Shown in pieces: positions 1 to 12,254 of a DNA stretch of 64,000 nt. Origin of the DNA: Litoribacterium kuwaitense (GTDB lineage Bacteria > Bacillota > Bacilli > Bacillales > DSM-28697); the NCBI RefSeq assembly GCF_011058155.1, contig NZ_JAALFC010000005.1:1-64000 (forward strand), in the 5' to 3' direction. The first letter of the stretch is position 1. Each line of letters opens with the position of its first letter. The position numbers and the translations under genes are program-made. Under the pieces are notes generated by a model, which saw nothing but the letters and a program-made list of their open reading frames with translations, did not search any database and was not told where the DNA came from.

Positions 1-1016
1 GGAGAACAGCAACCTTAGAGCCAAAACGTTCTTTGAAGCGCTGCACCATCATCGGCGTTAACGATATTTCTGGCACGAGAACGATCGCTTCCTCACCTCT
101 GCTAGCACATTGGCAATCGCTTGCAAGTACACTTCTGTTTTTCCGCTGCCAGTTATCCCATGCAGTAAAACGGCTTCGCTACCTTTTGATCGCATGCTTG
201 CTTGATGGCATGTAACGCGTGCGCCTGGTCTTTCGAGAGCGTCAATGGTGGTTTAAGTGGACTGTCTATTGCAAAAGGGTCTCGATATTGCTCTCGCTCC
301 TCAATCGAGACGATCCCTTTTTCTTCTAAAGCTTTTACAGTGGCATAACTTGCCTGGGCCATCTCTGTTAAACGGCTTAAAGCAAGACCGTCTCGTGCTT
401 CCTGCAGGTGTTGAACGACGTCTTTTTGCCGAATGGCTTGGGCAGACAAGCGTTCATAAGCTCGCTCGGCGTCTATCGTGAGCGTGACCCATTTCACCTT
501 TTTAATCGAGCCCTTGTCTTTTGCTTCATAAATGAGATCAAGCGCGCCCTGTTTTAAAGCAAGCTGTACTTCTCGCATGACATCAGGGTGCGCATCGATA
601 TCCTCCCAAAGCACTTCTTTGTTTCCAGCAAAAAAAGAACGCACTGTTTGTGATAACGCTTCTTCTTTTTGAAGAATGATTTTTTTTCGATAGGTTGATT
701 TTAACGCCGAAGGAAGCATCGCTTGATAAGCAGAGATGAGAAAACAAAGCGTCGATTCAGCCAGCCACTTTCCCAGTGTCAATAACTCCTCTGTGAGTAC
801 AGGCTCCGGATCAAGCAACTCAACAATTGGCTTCGTTTTTAAAATGTCTGTCGTTGTTTTTACTTCAATGACCATGCCTTGAATTTTTCGTGGTCCAAAA
901 GGAACGAGAACCCGCATGCCCGGTACAACCAGTCCTTCCCATTTTTCGGGAATCTCATAATCAAACAGCCGATCGGTCTGACGGACTGGCACATCGACAA
1001 TGATAGATGCATACAT
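1..1016 (-). CDS. priA: Primosomal protein N' (PriA helicase), 5' part only, frameshifted
   Basis: PriA is the DNA helicase that reloads the replisome at stalled forks. The minus-strand reading starts at 1016 (MYASIIVDVPVRQTDRLFDY) and gives the PriA DNA-binding domain for 287 residues. The frame then breaks near 171-173. One frame over it continues as LLHGITGSGKTEVYLQAIAN, the Walker A region, and near 98-99 it shifts again to GEEAIVLVPEISLTPMMVQR, motif Ia. Each shift is explained by one missing base. The gene runs off the window at base 1, so the rest of the helicase and the zinc-binding region are not visible. It lies 7 bases downstream of coaBC, as in B. subtilis. Two breaks within 75 bases of a nearly essential gene suggest sequence errors more than real decay. 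Confidence 0.88.
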
Positions 1017-1023
1017 CGTCAGT

Positions 1024-2226
1024 TCATCCTTTGTTCATAAGCTGATATATTTCACGAATTAGCTCTTCTGCAACTCGCTGTTTACTCATTCGTTGTAACG
1101 GTTTTTCCATGTCTTCTGTTATCATCGTCACTTCATTCTCATCAGATTGAAAAGCACTGTTTGGTCCGGCGATGGAATTGGCGACGACGAGATCCAGATT
1201 TTTCTTTTTCAATTTGGTTCTAGCATATTGCAGCACATTAGTTGATTCTGCTGCAAACCCGACGAGAAACGGCTTATCGGCTGCTTGGCCTAGATGCTCT
1301 AAAATATCCTTCGTTCGTTTCATTTCAATAACAAACGAACGATCTTTTTGTTTTTTTATTTTTTCCGTATGCACGTGAGCAGGCGTATAGTCTGCTACTG
1401 CTGCCGTTTTCATAATAAGATCATATTCACGATAAGCACTCATGACCGTACGGAACATGTCTTCTGCCGTAACGACTGGCACAAGCTGAACACCTTGAGG
1501 TTTATCGAGATGAACAGGACCTGAAACGAGAGTGACCTCTGCACCTTGTCGAGCCGCCTCAGCCGCCAGAGCGTACCCCATTTTCCCAGAAGAGCGATTG
1601 GTAAAAAAGCGAACTGGATCAAGCATTTCCTGGGTTGGTCCAGCCGTGACGAGTACTTTTTTCCCGTGAAGCAGCTGAGTCGACGAGTCTGCAAAAAAAT
1701 GACTGATCGTCGCGACGATTTTTTCTGGTTCTTCGAGCCTTCCTTTGCCAACGTAACCACATGCAAGGTAGCCTTCATCCGGCTCGATAAAGCGTACACC
1801 TCGCTGAAATAACGTTTCGATATTGTCTTGGACAGCTGGGTGACCATACATATGTACATTCATTGCCGGCGCTACCCAAATCGGCGCAGACGTTGCTAGT
1901 AGAATCGTCGTGAGCATATCATCGGCAATGCCATGTGCCATCTTTGCCAATATATTGGCCGTTGCTGGGGCGACAATCACAAGATCCGCCCAATCTGCCA
2001 CATCAATATGAGCAACGACCTCAGGATGATCTTCTTTAAATGTGTCCGTATATACGGGCTGCCGTGTTAATGCTTGAAAGGTAATCGGCTGAACAAATTT
2101 TTGGGCGGAATCTGTCATCACAACACGGACAGAGGCCCCCTTCTGCGATAATTGACTCGCCAGATTACACGCTTTATAGGCAGCAATTCCTCCAGAGACG
2201 CCTAAGACGATACGCTTTCCTTTCAT
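1024..2226 (-). CDS. coaBC: Bifunctional phosphopantothenoylcysteine decarboxylase / phosphopantothenate-cysteine ligase
   Basis: Catalyses two successive steps of coenzyme A synthesis: CTP-dependent coupling of cysteine to 4'-phosphopantothenate (CoaB, C-terminal half) and FMN-dependent decarboxylation (CoaC, N-terminal half). The flavoprotein start GKRIVLGVSGGIAAYKA, the substrate loop PAMNVHMYGHP and the active-site cysteine in GYLACGYVGKGRLEEP are visible. CoaB begins at about residue 185 with KVLVTAGPTQEMLDPVRF and SSGKMGYALA. ATG at 2226 was chosen because it follows AGGTGA by a few bases and gives 400 residues, the usual length; the upstream ATG at 2262 has no ribosome site. It lies between rpoZ and priA in the conserved order, separated from rpoZ by a terminator. 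Confidence 0.95.
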   Translation of the reverse strand: MKGKRIVLGVSGGIAAYKACNLASQLSQKGASVRVVMTDSAQKFVQPITFQALTRQPVYTDTFKEDHPEVVAHIDVADWADLVIVAPATANILAKMAHGIADDMLTTILLATSAPIWVAPAMNVHMYGHPAVQDNIETLFQRGVRFIEPDEGYLACGYVGKGRLEEPEKIVATISHFFADSSTQLLHGKKVLVTAGPTQEMLDPVRFFTNRSSGKMGYALAAEAARQGAEVTLVSGPVHLDKPQGVQLVPVVTAEDMFRTVMSAYREYDLIMKTAAVADYTPAHVHTEKIKKQKDRSFVIEMKRTKDILEHLGQAADKPFLVGFAAESTNVLQYARTKLKKKNLDLVVANSIAGPNSAFQSDENEVTMITEDMEKPLQRMSKQRVAEELIREIYQLMNKG

Positions 2227-2346
2227 CTCTTCACCTACTTTCATAAAATCATCACAGGCCATCGGATATCACAAACAATTGATGTGTCGCTGCTGCAGGC
2301 GCGTTACATTCGCCTAATAATCGACTAACGAACAACAGGCTCGTTA

Positions 2347-2377
2347 AAAAGAAAACAACCTATACCATTAGGTTGTT
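2347..2377 (-). terminator. Intrinsic terminator after rpoZ
   Basis: On the minus strand a 9-bp perfect stem (arms 2369-2377 and 2354-2362, AACAACCTA/TAGGTTGTT) with a 6-base loop is followed by a T-rich run. It ends the yloC-remA-gmk-rpoZ unit ahead of coaBC. Confidence 0.8.
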
Positions 2378-2386
2378 CACATTGTA

Positions 2387-2410
2387 GACAAAGTCGACCT
2401 TGACTTTGTC
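2387..2410 (-). repeat. GACAAAG palindrome upstream of terminator (copy 1)
   Basis: Perfect 9-bp inverted repeat GACAAAGTC / GACTTTGTC with a 6-base spacer, between the rpoZ stop and its terminator. Related palindromes occur in the same place after pyrE, sigG and gerR. The remaining part of the 259-base gap 2227-2485 shows no gene. Confidence 0.65.
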
Positions 2411-2485
2411 TGTTGCTTTTGTCCATTGTTATGTTTTAAAACGTGCCTATTTTTCAACCTGATTTGAAAACGAAGTTGAAAGTTG

Positions 2486-2730
2486 TTAAGTCGTCTGTGA
2501 ATCTTCCTCAGAGTAATCTCCACGCAACGGCACAGTATCAACATAATCTACTGCTAATCGCCCGTTTCGAATTTCTTCAAGTGCCACACCAACATTTTTG
2601 TGCGAATGCGGAGACTTAATATAAGGCTGGTCATTCTCAAGCAATTGTCTTGCTCTTCTTGCGGAAACCGTTACAAGTGTATATTTGGAATCTATTGACT
2701 CCATCAGCGAATCAATCGATGGGTATAACA

Positions 2731-2731
<1 letters not shown>
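2486..2731 (-). CDS. rpoZ: RNA polymerase omega subunit
   Basis: Small subunit that helps assemble and stabilise RNA polymerase. The 81-residue protein begins [20 protein letters not shown] and contains the omega core [12 protein letters not shown] and [15 protein letters not shown], which recognises beta prime. The acidic tail YSEEDSQTT is typical of Bacillus omega. Its ATG overlaps the stop of gmk, so the two are probably translationally coupled. It is the last gene of the unit before the terminator at 2347-2377. Confidence 0.96.
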
Positions 2732-3354
<623 letters not shown>

Positions 3355-3618
3355 TTATCCTTCCTCCGGTAGTTCTTCTTTGTTCACTAACCGCTGAGCA
3401 ACGGTTTCTGGCTGCACAGCTGATAAAATGACGTGGTCGCTATCCGCGATGATGACAGCGCGTGTCCGCCTTCCATATGTAGCATCAATAAGCATATTAC
3501 GATCTCTTGCTTCTTGAATAATTCGTTTAATAGGTGCTGACTCTGGACTAACGATTGAAATGATTCGATTTGCAGAAACAATATTTCCAAAGCCAATATT
3601 AATGAGTTTAATACTCAA
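3355..3618 (-). CDS. remA: Extracellular matrix regulator RemA (DUF370)
   Basis: RemA is a small oligomeric DNA-binding protein that in B. subtilis activates biofilm matrix operons and osmoprotection genes. The 87-residue sequence [20 protein letters not shown] with [20 protein letters not shown] is the characteristic DUF370 signature. The start is a TTG at 3618 preceded by GAGGGG. It lies between yloC and gmk as in other Bacillaceae. The target genes cannot be judged from this window. Confidence 0.93.
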   Translation of the reverse strand: MSIKLINIGFGNIVSANRIISIVSPESAPIKRIIQEARDRNMLIDATYGRRTRAVIIADSDHVILSAVQPETVAQRLVNKEELPEEG

Positions 3619-3688
3619 CTGCCATTCCCCTCTCGCTTTATCATTCTAGCCTTTTGTCTTTCATTTTAAAATCAGGTACCGGTCAAAT

Positions 3689-4567
3689 TTATTCAATATT
3701 TTGCACCTGTTCCTTCATTTTTTCGAGTTCAGCCTTCACGAGGATTACAGCCTCTGCGATGGAGAAGAGATGAGATTTTGAACCAATGGTATTGGCTTCC
3801 CTATGCAGTTCCTGCGTAATAAAATCCAATTTACGGCCCACAGGCTCTTCACTTTGAAGTGTTTTTTCAAACAGATGAATATGGCTATCAATACGAACTA
3901 GCTCTTCAGTGATGTCATACTTTTCAGCAAGAATCGCCACTTCAGCAAGCAGACGCTCCTCCGATGCTTCCGAAATGGCGTCATTTGCCTGCATATCCTT
4001 TAAGCGGGCAATCAACTTTTTTTCATATACGTCTGTAGCTTCAGAAGCATGGGCACGCACCTCACTGACGAGATGGCGTATCGTGTCAAGCCGCTTCATT
4101 AAATCGTTGTACAAGGTGTGCCCCTCTTCAGCTCTCATTTGTTGAAGCTGAGAGAGTGCCTCATCAGTGGCTTGCTGAATGTCATCCAGAAGGAAGGAAG
4201 GGACATTCTCTGATTCTTCCATTATTAAAACGCCTTCATGGTGAAAAAGAGACTCTAGCGTTACATCGTCATTCTTTTGAAACCTCTCTTTAGCTTGACG
4301 ATAAGCCGTGACAATTTGTTCAGCCAATGCCCAATCAACCTTCACCTCTTTAGTGATCAGCGATTGTTCGTTAAAACTAATATGGACATCGATCTTCCCT
4401 CTTTGGATCTTTGAGGAGACGAGTGCCTTTATGCGTTCTTCAGCAGATGGAAGGGGGGAAGAGAGCTTGACGTTTATCTCTTTAAAGCGATGGTTAATGG
4501 ATTTAATCTCTACGACGGTGCCATCCTTTGCAATCCCCCTACCGTATCCGGTCATACTTTTAATCAT
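3689..4567 (-). CDS. yloC: YicC/YloC family endoribonuclease-like protein
   Basis: Member of the YicC family, linked in E. coli and B. subtilis to RNA turnover and reported to have endoribonuclease activity. The N terminus MIKSMTGYGRG and the C terminus EELVRIDSHIHLFEKTL followed by GRKLDFITQELHREANTIGS are the two conserved blocks (YicC_N and DUF1732). ATG at 4567 gives 292 residues, matching YloC (291); an in-frame ATG at 4582 lacks family support. It precedes remA by 70 bases. Confidence 0.93.
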   Translation of the reverse strand: MIKSMTGYGRGIAKDGTVVEIKSINHRFKEINVKLSSPLPSAEERIKALVSSKIQRGKIDVHISFNEQSLITKEVKVDWALAEQIVTAYRQAKERFQKNDDVTLESLFHHEGVLIMEESENVPSFLLDDIQQATDEALSQLQQMRAEEGHTLYNDLMKRLDTIRHLVSEVRAHASEATDVYEKKLIARLKDMQANDAISEASEERLLAEVAILAEKYDITEELVRIDSHIHLFEKTLQSEEPVGRKLDFITQELHREANTIGSKSHLFSIAEAVILVKAELEKMKEQVQNIE

Positions 4568-4646
4568 GGCTATCACATCCATACTTCATTTTAATGGATT
4601 TTACTGTGACAGACAAGTGGTGTACCGATTTAGGCTTCCAAATGCC

Positions 4647-7325
4647 TTAAGACTTCTTCAAGTGAAAGATGGATAATAAGAAAGTTGGAATAGCTGCCAT
4701 ACCCATCACGAGTAGCCATTCGCGAGCATCGAGCGGGACTGTATGAAAAATAGGCTGTAAAGCCGGAACGTACACAACTGCAACGACCATGACGAATGAA
4801 AGCAACACTGCCCCGACGAGATACATATTTTGAAAAGGGTTGCGATGAAAAATCGAGTGATCGCTCCGACAATCAAAAACGTGTACGAGCTGCGCCATGA
4901 CGAGTGTTAAGAAAGCAACAGTCTGTGCTTCTATGAGTACACCGGTTTCCTCATAGGTGATTAGAAACGCCAAGAGTGAAACGATCCCGATGAGAAATCC
5001 GCGTGAAATAATTTTCCATGCGAGCCCACGGGAAAACACGCCTTCGTTTGGCGGACGGGGTTTTCGTTTCATTACATCGCCCTCGGGCTGGTCCATCCCT
5101 AAAGCAAGCGCGGGTAGCCCGTCGGTCACGAGGTTGACCCATAAAATTTGGATCGGAACGAGCGGCAGTGGCATCCCGAGAAGCATTGCAAAGAGCATCA
5201 CTAAAATTTCACCGACGTTAGATGCCAATAAATAGCGAATAAATTTACGGACATTTTCGTAAATGTTCCGCCCTTCTTTCACTGCGGACTGGATTGTTTC
5301 AAACCGGTCATCAGTTAATATTAAATCCGACGCCTCACGAGCGACTTCGGTCCCTGTTTTACCCATAGAAATACCGATGTCAGCGGCTTTAATAGCTGGA
5401 GCATCATTGACACCATCACCTGTCATCGCACAGACGTGACCCCGTTTTTGAAACGCTTGGACAATCCATAGCTTATGCGCTGGTGACACTCTCGCAAAGA
5501 CGTCAATGTTGTCGATCTCATTCGCGAGATCGTTTACAGTCATTTCTGCCATGTGACGCCCTTCCATCACCCTTCCACCCGTTCGGAGAATCCCTAAATC
5601 AGCTGCAATGGCTTCGGCAGTTTTTGCATGATCGCCTGTAATCATGACAGTTTTAATGCCAGCTTGCTGACATTCACGAATGGATTGCTTCACCCCTTCT
5701 CGTGGTGGGTCAAGCATTCCAGCCAGCCCGACAAGAATGAGCTGATCCTCTGCTAGCTGGAGCGTCGCTGCTTCTTCAAGCGAAGGTATTCGCTTATATG
5801 CGATGGCAAGCGTACGCAGTGCATCTTGAGCCATTTCGTCCACTTGCTTCGTCACTAGCGCTTTTTCAGAGGCACCGATTCGTTCGACTCGACCGTTCGA
5901 CAATCGACGATTACAGCGGCTGAGGACGTAATCAGGTGCACCTTTGACAATAACGAAATACTCCTGTTTTCTGTTTTGGACAACAACACTCATCATTTTC
6001 CGGTTTGAATCAAATGGGTATTCCTTCTGTACCGAAAATTCCTCACGTAATTGAGCTCGCGAGATTCCAGCCTTCATCGCTAGTGTGAGCATCGCACCGT
6101 CTGTTGGATCGCCATTTAACACGTACGCACCTTCGTCATTTTCTTGAATGTCTGCATGGTTGCACAGCATGCCAAACGTTGCTAGCTGCAGCAAATGCTG
6201 CGATTGCTTTGGGTCTGCTTCACCGATCTGATCTCGTCGTTGAAAGGTGCCCTCAGGCGAATAGCCTGTACCGTGGACCCGCCACTCTTCTTCGCCTACA
6301 CGTACACATTTTACCGTCATCTCATTTTTCGTCAGTGTCCCGGTTTTGTCAGAACAAATGACCGATGTACATCCGAGCGTTTCTACAGCTGGGAGCTTCC
6401 TTATAATGGCGTTGCGTCGGATCATTCGCTGCACACCTAAAGCAAGTGCAACGGTAACGATCGCAGGCAACCCCTCCGGAATGGCGGCAACCGCTAATGA
6501 AACACCAGCAAGCACCATCGTATACATATCATGACCTTGGACGATGCCTAAAAAGACGACCGCAGCTGTCAATAGCAGCGCACCAACGATTAATATTTTA
6601 CCGAGCTCAGCAAGCTTTCTTTGCAATGGCGTTGTCGTTTGACCTGACGTATTCATCAGTTCAGCAATGCTCCCCATCGCCGTTTGCATTCCTGTCCCTG
6701 TCACGACCAATGTGCCGCTACCACGGGTGACGAGCGTTCCCATAAAACTCATATTGCTTTGATCGCCAAGCGGCAAGCTATCGTCCTCAAGCACATTCGT
6801 TTGTTTATCTACCGGCAGTGATTCTCCAGTCAATGCGGACTCGTCGATTTGCAAACGATCTGCTGACAAAAGCCGCCCATCAGCACCTACCCGATCACCT
6901 GCTTGGAGACGAATAATATCCCCGCGAACAAGGTCGGTTGAAGGAACCTTTTGCCAAAGACCTGAGCGTAGCACCATCGTTTGTGGCGCAGATAACGCCT
7001 TTAAAGCAGCTAACGATTTTTCTGCTTTTCTTTCTTGTAAGTACCCTAAGCAACCATTAATAATAATGATCGCCATGATTGCAAATGCATCAACGTATTC
7101 TCCCAACAACCCAGAAATTAGCGTCGCAGCAATTAAAACAAGCACCATAAAATCTTTAAATTGCATTAGAAACGTTTGCCATCCAGGTGTTAATTTACTT
7201 TCCTCCAAAGTGTTGGTGCCGTCTTTACTCCGCCGGTCGAAAACAGAACGGTCTGTGAGGCCATTCTCTGGATCAGTTTTAAACGCACGTATCGTCTCAT
7301 TGACTGTTTTTTGATACCATTGCAC
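4647..7325 (-). CDS. yloB: P-type calcium-transporting ATPase (PMR1/SERCA type)
   Basis: Membrane pump that uses ATP to export calcium. In order it has an N-terminal cation ATPase domain, transmembrane pair, actuator domain with ALTGESLPV, a membrane helix carrying [11 protein letters not shown], the phosphorylation motif [14 protein letters not shown], the hinge [18 protein letters not shown] and four or more C-terminal helices. PEGLP and [13 protein letters not shown] match calcium pumps. GTG at 7325 was chosen because AGAGGAGG lies 9 bases upstream and the product is 892 residues, close to YloB (890). B. subtilis YloB is linked to spore formation and heat resistance. It is divergent from rqcH. 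Confidence 0.95.
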   Translation of the reverse strand: MQWYQKTVNETIRAFKTDPENGLTDRSVFDRRSKDGTNTLEESKLTPGWQTFLMQFKDFMVLVLIAATLISGLLGEYVDAFAIMAIIIINGCLGYLQERKAEKSLAALKALSAPQTMVLRSGLWQKVPSTDLVRGDIIRLQAGDRVGADGRLLSADRLQIDESALTGESLPVDKQTNVLEDDSLPLGDQSNMSFMGTLVTRGSGTLVVTGTGMQTAMGSIAELMNTSGQTTTPLQRKLAELGKILIVGALLLTAAVVFLGIVQGHDMYTMVLAGVSLAVAAIPEGLPAIVTVALALGVQRMIRRNAIIRKLPAVETLGCTSVICSDKTGTLTKNEMTVKCVRVGEEEWRVHGTGYSPEGTFQRRDQIGEADPKQSQHLLQLATFGMLCNHADIQENDEGAYVLNGDPTDGAMLTLAMKAGISRAQLREEFSVQKEYPFDSNRKMMSVVVQNRKQEYFVIVKGAPDYVLSRCNRRLSNGRVERIGASEKALVTKQVDEMAQDALRTLAIAYKRIPSLEEAATLQLAEDQLILVGLAGMLDPPREGVKQSIRECQQAGIKTVMITGDHAKTAEAIAADLGILRTGGRVMEGRHMAEMTVNDLANEIDNIDVFARVSPAHKLWIVQAFQKRGHVCAMTGDGVNDAPAIKAADIGISMGKTGTEVAREASDLILTDDRFETIQSAVKEGRNIYENVRKFIRYLLASNVGEILVMLFAMLLGMPLPLVPIQILWVNLVTDGLPALALGMDQPEGDVMKRKPRPPNEGVFSRGLAWKIISRGFLIGIVSLLAFLITYEETGVLIEAQTVAFLTLVMAQLVHVFDCRSDHSIFHRNPFQNMYLVGAVLLSFVMVVAVVYVPALQPIFHTVPLDAREWLLVMGMAAIPTFLLSIFHLKKS

Positions 7326-7359
7326 GTATCTCATCCTCCTCTGCTCAACACCCATCCTA

Positions 7360-7388
7360 TTCAGGCTTGTACGAAAACATGCTATACT
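7360..7388 (+). promoter_or_regulatory. Sigma-A type promoter for rqcH
   Basis: TATACT at 7383-7388 preceded by TG at -15/-14 (extended -10), with a weak -35 TTCAGG at 7360-7365 and 17-base spacing. Start of transcription would be about 22 bases before the rqcH ATG. Confidence 0.45.
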
Positions 7389-7416
7389 TAGCATCACGAA
7401 TGAGAGGTGATTAAGC

Positions 7417-9122
7417 ATGTCATTTGATGGAGTCGTCACAAACGCGGTCGTCTCTGAAATGCAACATACTTTACTAGGAGGCCGCATCACAAAAATTTAT
7501 CAGCCTTCTGAAACCGATGTGCTCATCACAATCCGAGCTCAGCGGGAAAATCATACACTGCTTTTTTCTGTACATCCTACTTACGCCCGCTTTCATGTAA
7601 CAAAGGAAAAACGTGCGAACCCTAAAGAGCCACCAATGTTTTGCATGGTCTTGCGTAAGCATCTTGAGGGGAGCATCGTTGAAAGCATTGAACAACGAGG
7701 GTTGGAACGAATCATTACATTAAAAGCAAAAGGGAAGACAGAAATTGGAGATGCATCATTAAAAGAGCTCACCTTTGAATTAATGGGGAAGCATAGTAAC
7801 CTCATTCTCATCGACAGCGAAACACAGCAAATTGTCGACAGCGTAAAGCACCTTGGACCGTCAGTAAACCGTCATCGTTCTGTCCTCCCAGGGCGGCCAT
7901 ATGTCGAACCTCCTTCACAGGAGAAGACGAACCCTCTGGATGCAACAGCAGATGATGTCTTGCGCATCGTTGATTGGAATGCAGGGCGAATCGATCGTCA
8001 ACTCGTGAACGCTTTTGCAGGGCTTTCCCCACTGCTTGCCAAGGAAATTGTTGACCGGGCCGGTCCAGGGTCTAAAGAGAACATCGTCGAGGCATTTTTG
8101 TCTTATGTTCATATCGTCCGTGAGCAGAAGTTTAAGCCGATCATCTACCGCAAACCGAAAGAGCTCTTTTATGCGTTCCCACTCGCGCATCTCAAGGCAG
8201 AAGGAACAGAGTACACTTCACCTTCTCTAATGCTTGATGCCTTTTTCTCTGGCAAAGCTGAACGAGATAGAGTCAAACAGCAAAGCCAAGACATTGCCAA
8301 ACTATTAACTAATGAAATGAAGAAAAATGAGAAAAAGCTGAAGAAGCTACAAAAAACGTTAAAAGATGCCGAAAAAGCTGATATGTATCAAAAGGAAGGC
8401 GAGCTCATCACTGCGCACATGCACTTAATTAGCTACGGTGATTCGTCGGTTGATGTCATCGACTATTACGACGAAGAGCAACCTACCATTCGATAGAACT
8501 TGATCCGAATCAGTCACCGTCTGAAAATGCGCAGCGCAAGTTTCAAAGATATCAAAAGCTTAAAAAAGCGCGAACTGTTGTCAAAGAGCAAATTGAACAA
8601 ACCTACGAGGAAAACCGTTATTTAGATACACTCGTTGCACAGCTCGCTAAAGCAGGAACAGGCGATCTAGAAGATATTCGTGAAGAGCTTGTTGAACAAG
8701 GCTACTTAAAAAAGCGCCAATCTACAGTAAAAAAGAAAAAAAATACGGCACCTTCACTTTCCTTATTTGAATCGTCTGATGGTCACCAAATTTATGTAGG
8801 CAAAAACAATAAGCAAAACGAATACTTGACGAACAGGCTCGCTCATAGAGATGACCTCTGGTTCCATACAAAGGATATTCCTGGTTCTCACGTCGTCATC
8901 CGTTCAAAGGAACCAAGTGAGACAGCCATCATTGAAGCAGCATCGATCGCTGCCTTCTTTAGTAAAGCTGGGCAGTCGTCATCTGTACCAGTGGATTACA
9001 CGAAAATCCGACATGTCCGCAAGCCAAATGGTGCAAAACCCGGCTTCGTCATTTACGATGAACAGCAGACGGTTTTTGTCACTCCTGTTGAAGAAGAGAT
9101 TGACCGGTTGCGAAAGCAGTAA
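7417..9122 (+). CDS. rqcH: Ribosome quality control factor RqcH (NFACT/Rqc2), frameshifted
   Basis: RqcH binds stalled 50S subunits and recruits tRNA-Ala to add alanine tails to nascent chains, marking them for degradation. [20 protein letters not shown] opens the NFACT-N domain; a coiled coil (about residues 285-330, [20 protein letters not shown]) follows; the NFACT-R signature [14 protein letters not shown] lies near the end. The first frame stops at 8496. The next frame is open from 8493 ([14 protein letters not shown]) to 9122 with no stop, so one base is missing near 8491-8493. Restored, it is 568 residues, the normal length. ATG at 7417 has AGAGGTGA upstream. No slippery heptamer is seen, so it is either a sequence error or a genuine disruption. 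Confidence 0.9.
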
Positions 9123-9132
9123 ACAAAACGCA

Positions 9133-9161
9133 AAAAAGCACCCTGACACGTCAAGATGCTT
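9133..9161 (-). terminator. Intrinsic terminator of the pyr operon
   Basis: On the minus strand a stem of about 10-11 bp (arms 9151-9161 and 9138-9148, with G-U pairs) is followed by six T. It ends the operon downstream of pyrE. Confidence 0.75.
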
Positions 9162-9173
9162 TGCTTTCAAATG

Positions 9174-9207
9174 TGTAGACAAAGTCTTTTAAAGCTTTGT
9201 CTACACT
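9174..9207 (-). repeat. GACAAAG palindrome upstream of terminator (copy 2)
   Basis: Perfect 12-bp inverted repeat GTGTAGACAAAG / CTTTGTCTACAC with a 10-base spacer, located between the pyrE stop (9221) and its terminator. It is the longest copy of the four-member family. Confidence 0.7.
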
Positions 9208-9220
9208 TATTTATTGGAAT

Positions 9221-9845
9221 TTATGATGTAACGACCCAGTCCGTTTTCTCAGGCGACTTCGTCCATTCTAACACTTGACTGGCTTGGTCTGCCTTCATAC
9301 CTCGCTCTTGAGCGACTTCTAATAGTGCAGTAATCGTCGTTAACGAAATACACTCGATTCCGAGATCTTGACATTGCTGCATACTTTTTTCCATTTCATA
9401 TGTAAAAATGGAAGCAATCCCTAACACCTCTGCCCCTTCAGATCGTAGCGCTTCGACAGCGGACAACGCACTGCGTCCGGTCGAAATTAAGTCCTCAATG
9501 ACAATGACGCGCTGTCCCGGTTTAATCACACCTTCAATTTGTGAGGCGGTTCCATGCGCTTTCTTTTGTCCACGTACATAAACCATTGGGAGATCGAGCA
9601 CATCGCTGATCCAAGCAGCATGAGGAATTCCTGCCGTAGCAGTCCCTGCAATCACATCTACACCGCCAAATTCTTCTTGAATCCGTTTGCCTAAGGCTTG
9701 AGCGACTTCACGGCGAATGGCTGGATAGCTAATTAAAAGTCTGTTATCGCAATAAATCGGTGCCTTTAATCCGGAAGACCACGTGAATGGATCGTCTGGC
9801 TGAATCGATACAGCCCCAATATCTAGTAAATGCGCAGCCACCTGT

Positions 9846-9859
<14 letters not shown>
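9221..9859 (-). CDS. pyrE: Orotate phosphoribosyltransferase
   Basis: Transfers phosphoribose from PRPP to orotate, giving OMP. The PRPP-binding motif VIVIEDLISTGRS is at about residues 115-127, preceded by GTATAGIPHAAWIS and the catalytic loop region RGQKKAHGTASQIEGVIK. 212 residues, as in Bacillus. The start is a TTG at 9859 that overlaps pyrF by 14 bases, with GGGAG 10 bases upstream. It is the last gene of the pyr operon. Confidence 0.96.

Positions 9860-12250
<2,391 letters not shown>

Positions 12251-12254
<4 letters not shown>

Noticed and set aside
6104-6730. Plus-strand reading frames opposite yloB
   Set aside because: They are antisense to a complete P-type ATPase with all motifs and have no family resemblance or ribosome sites.
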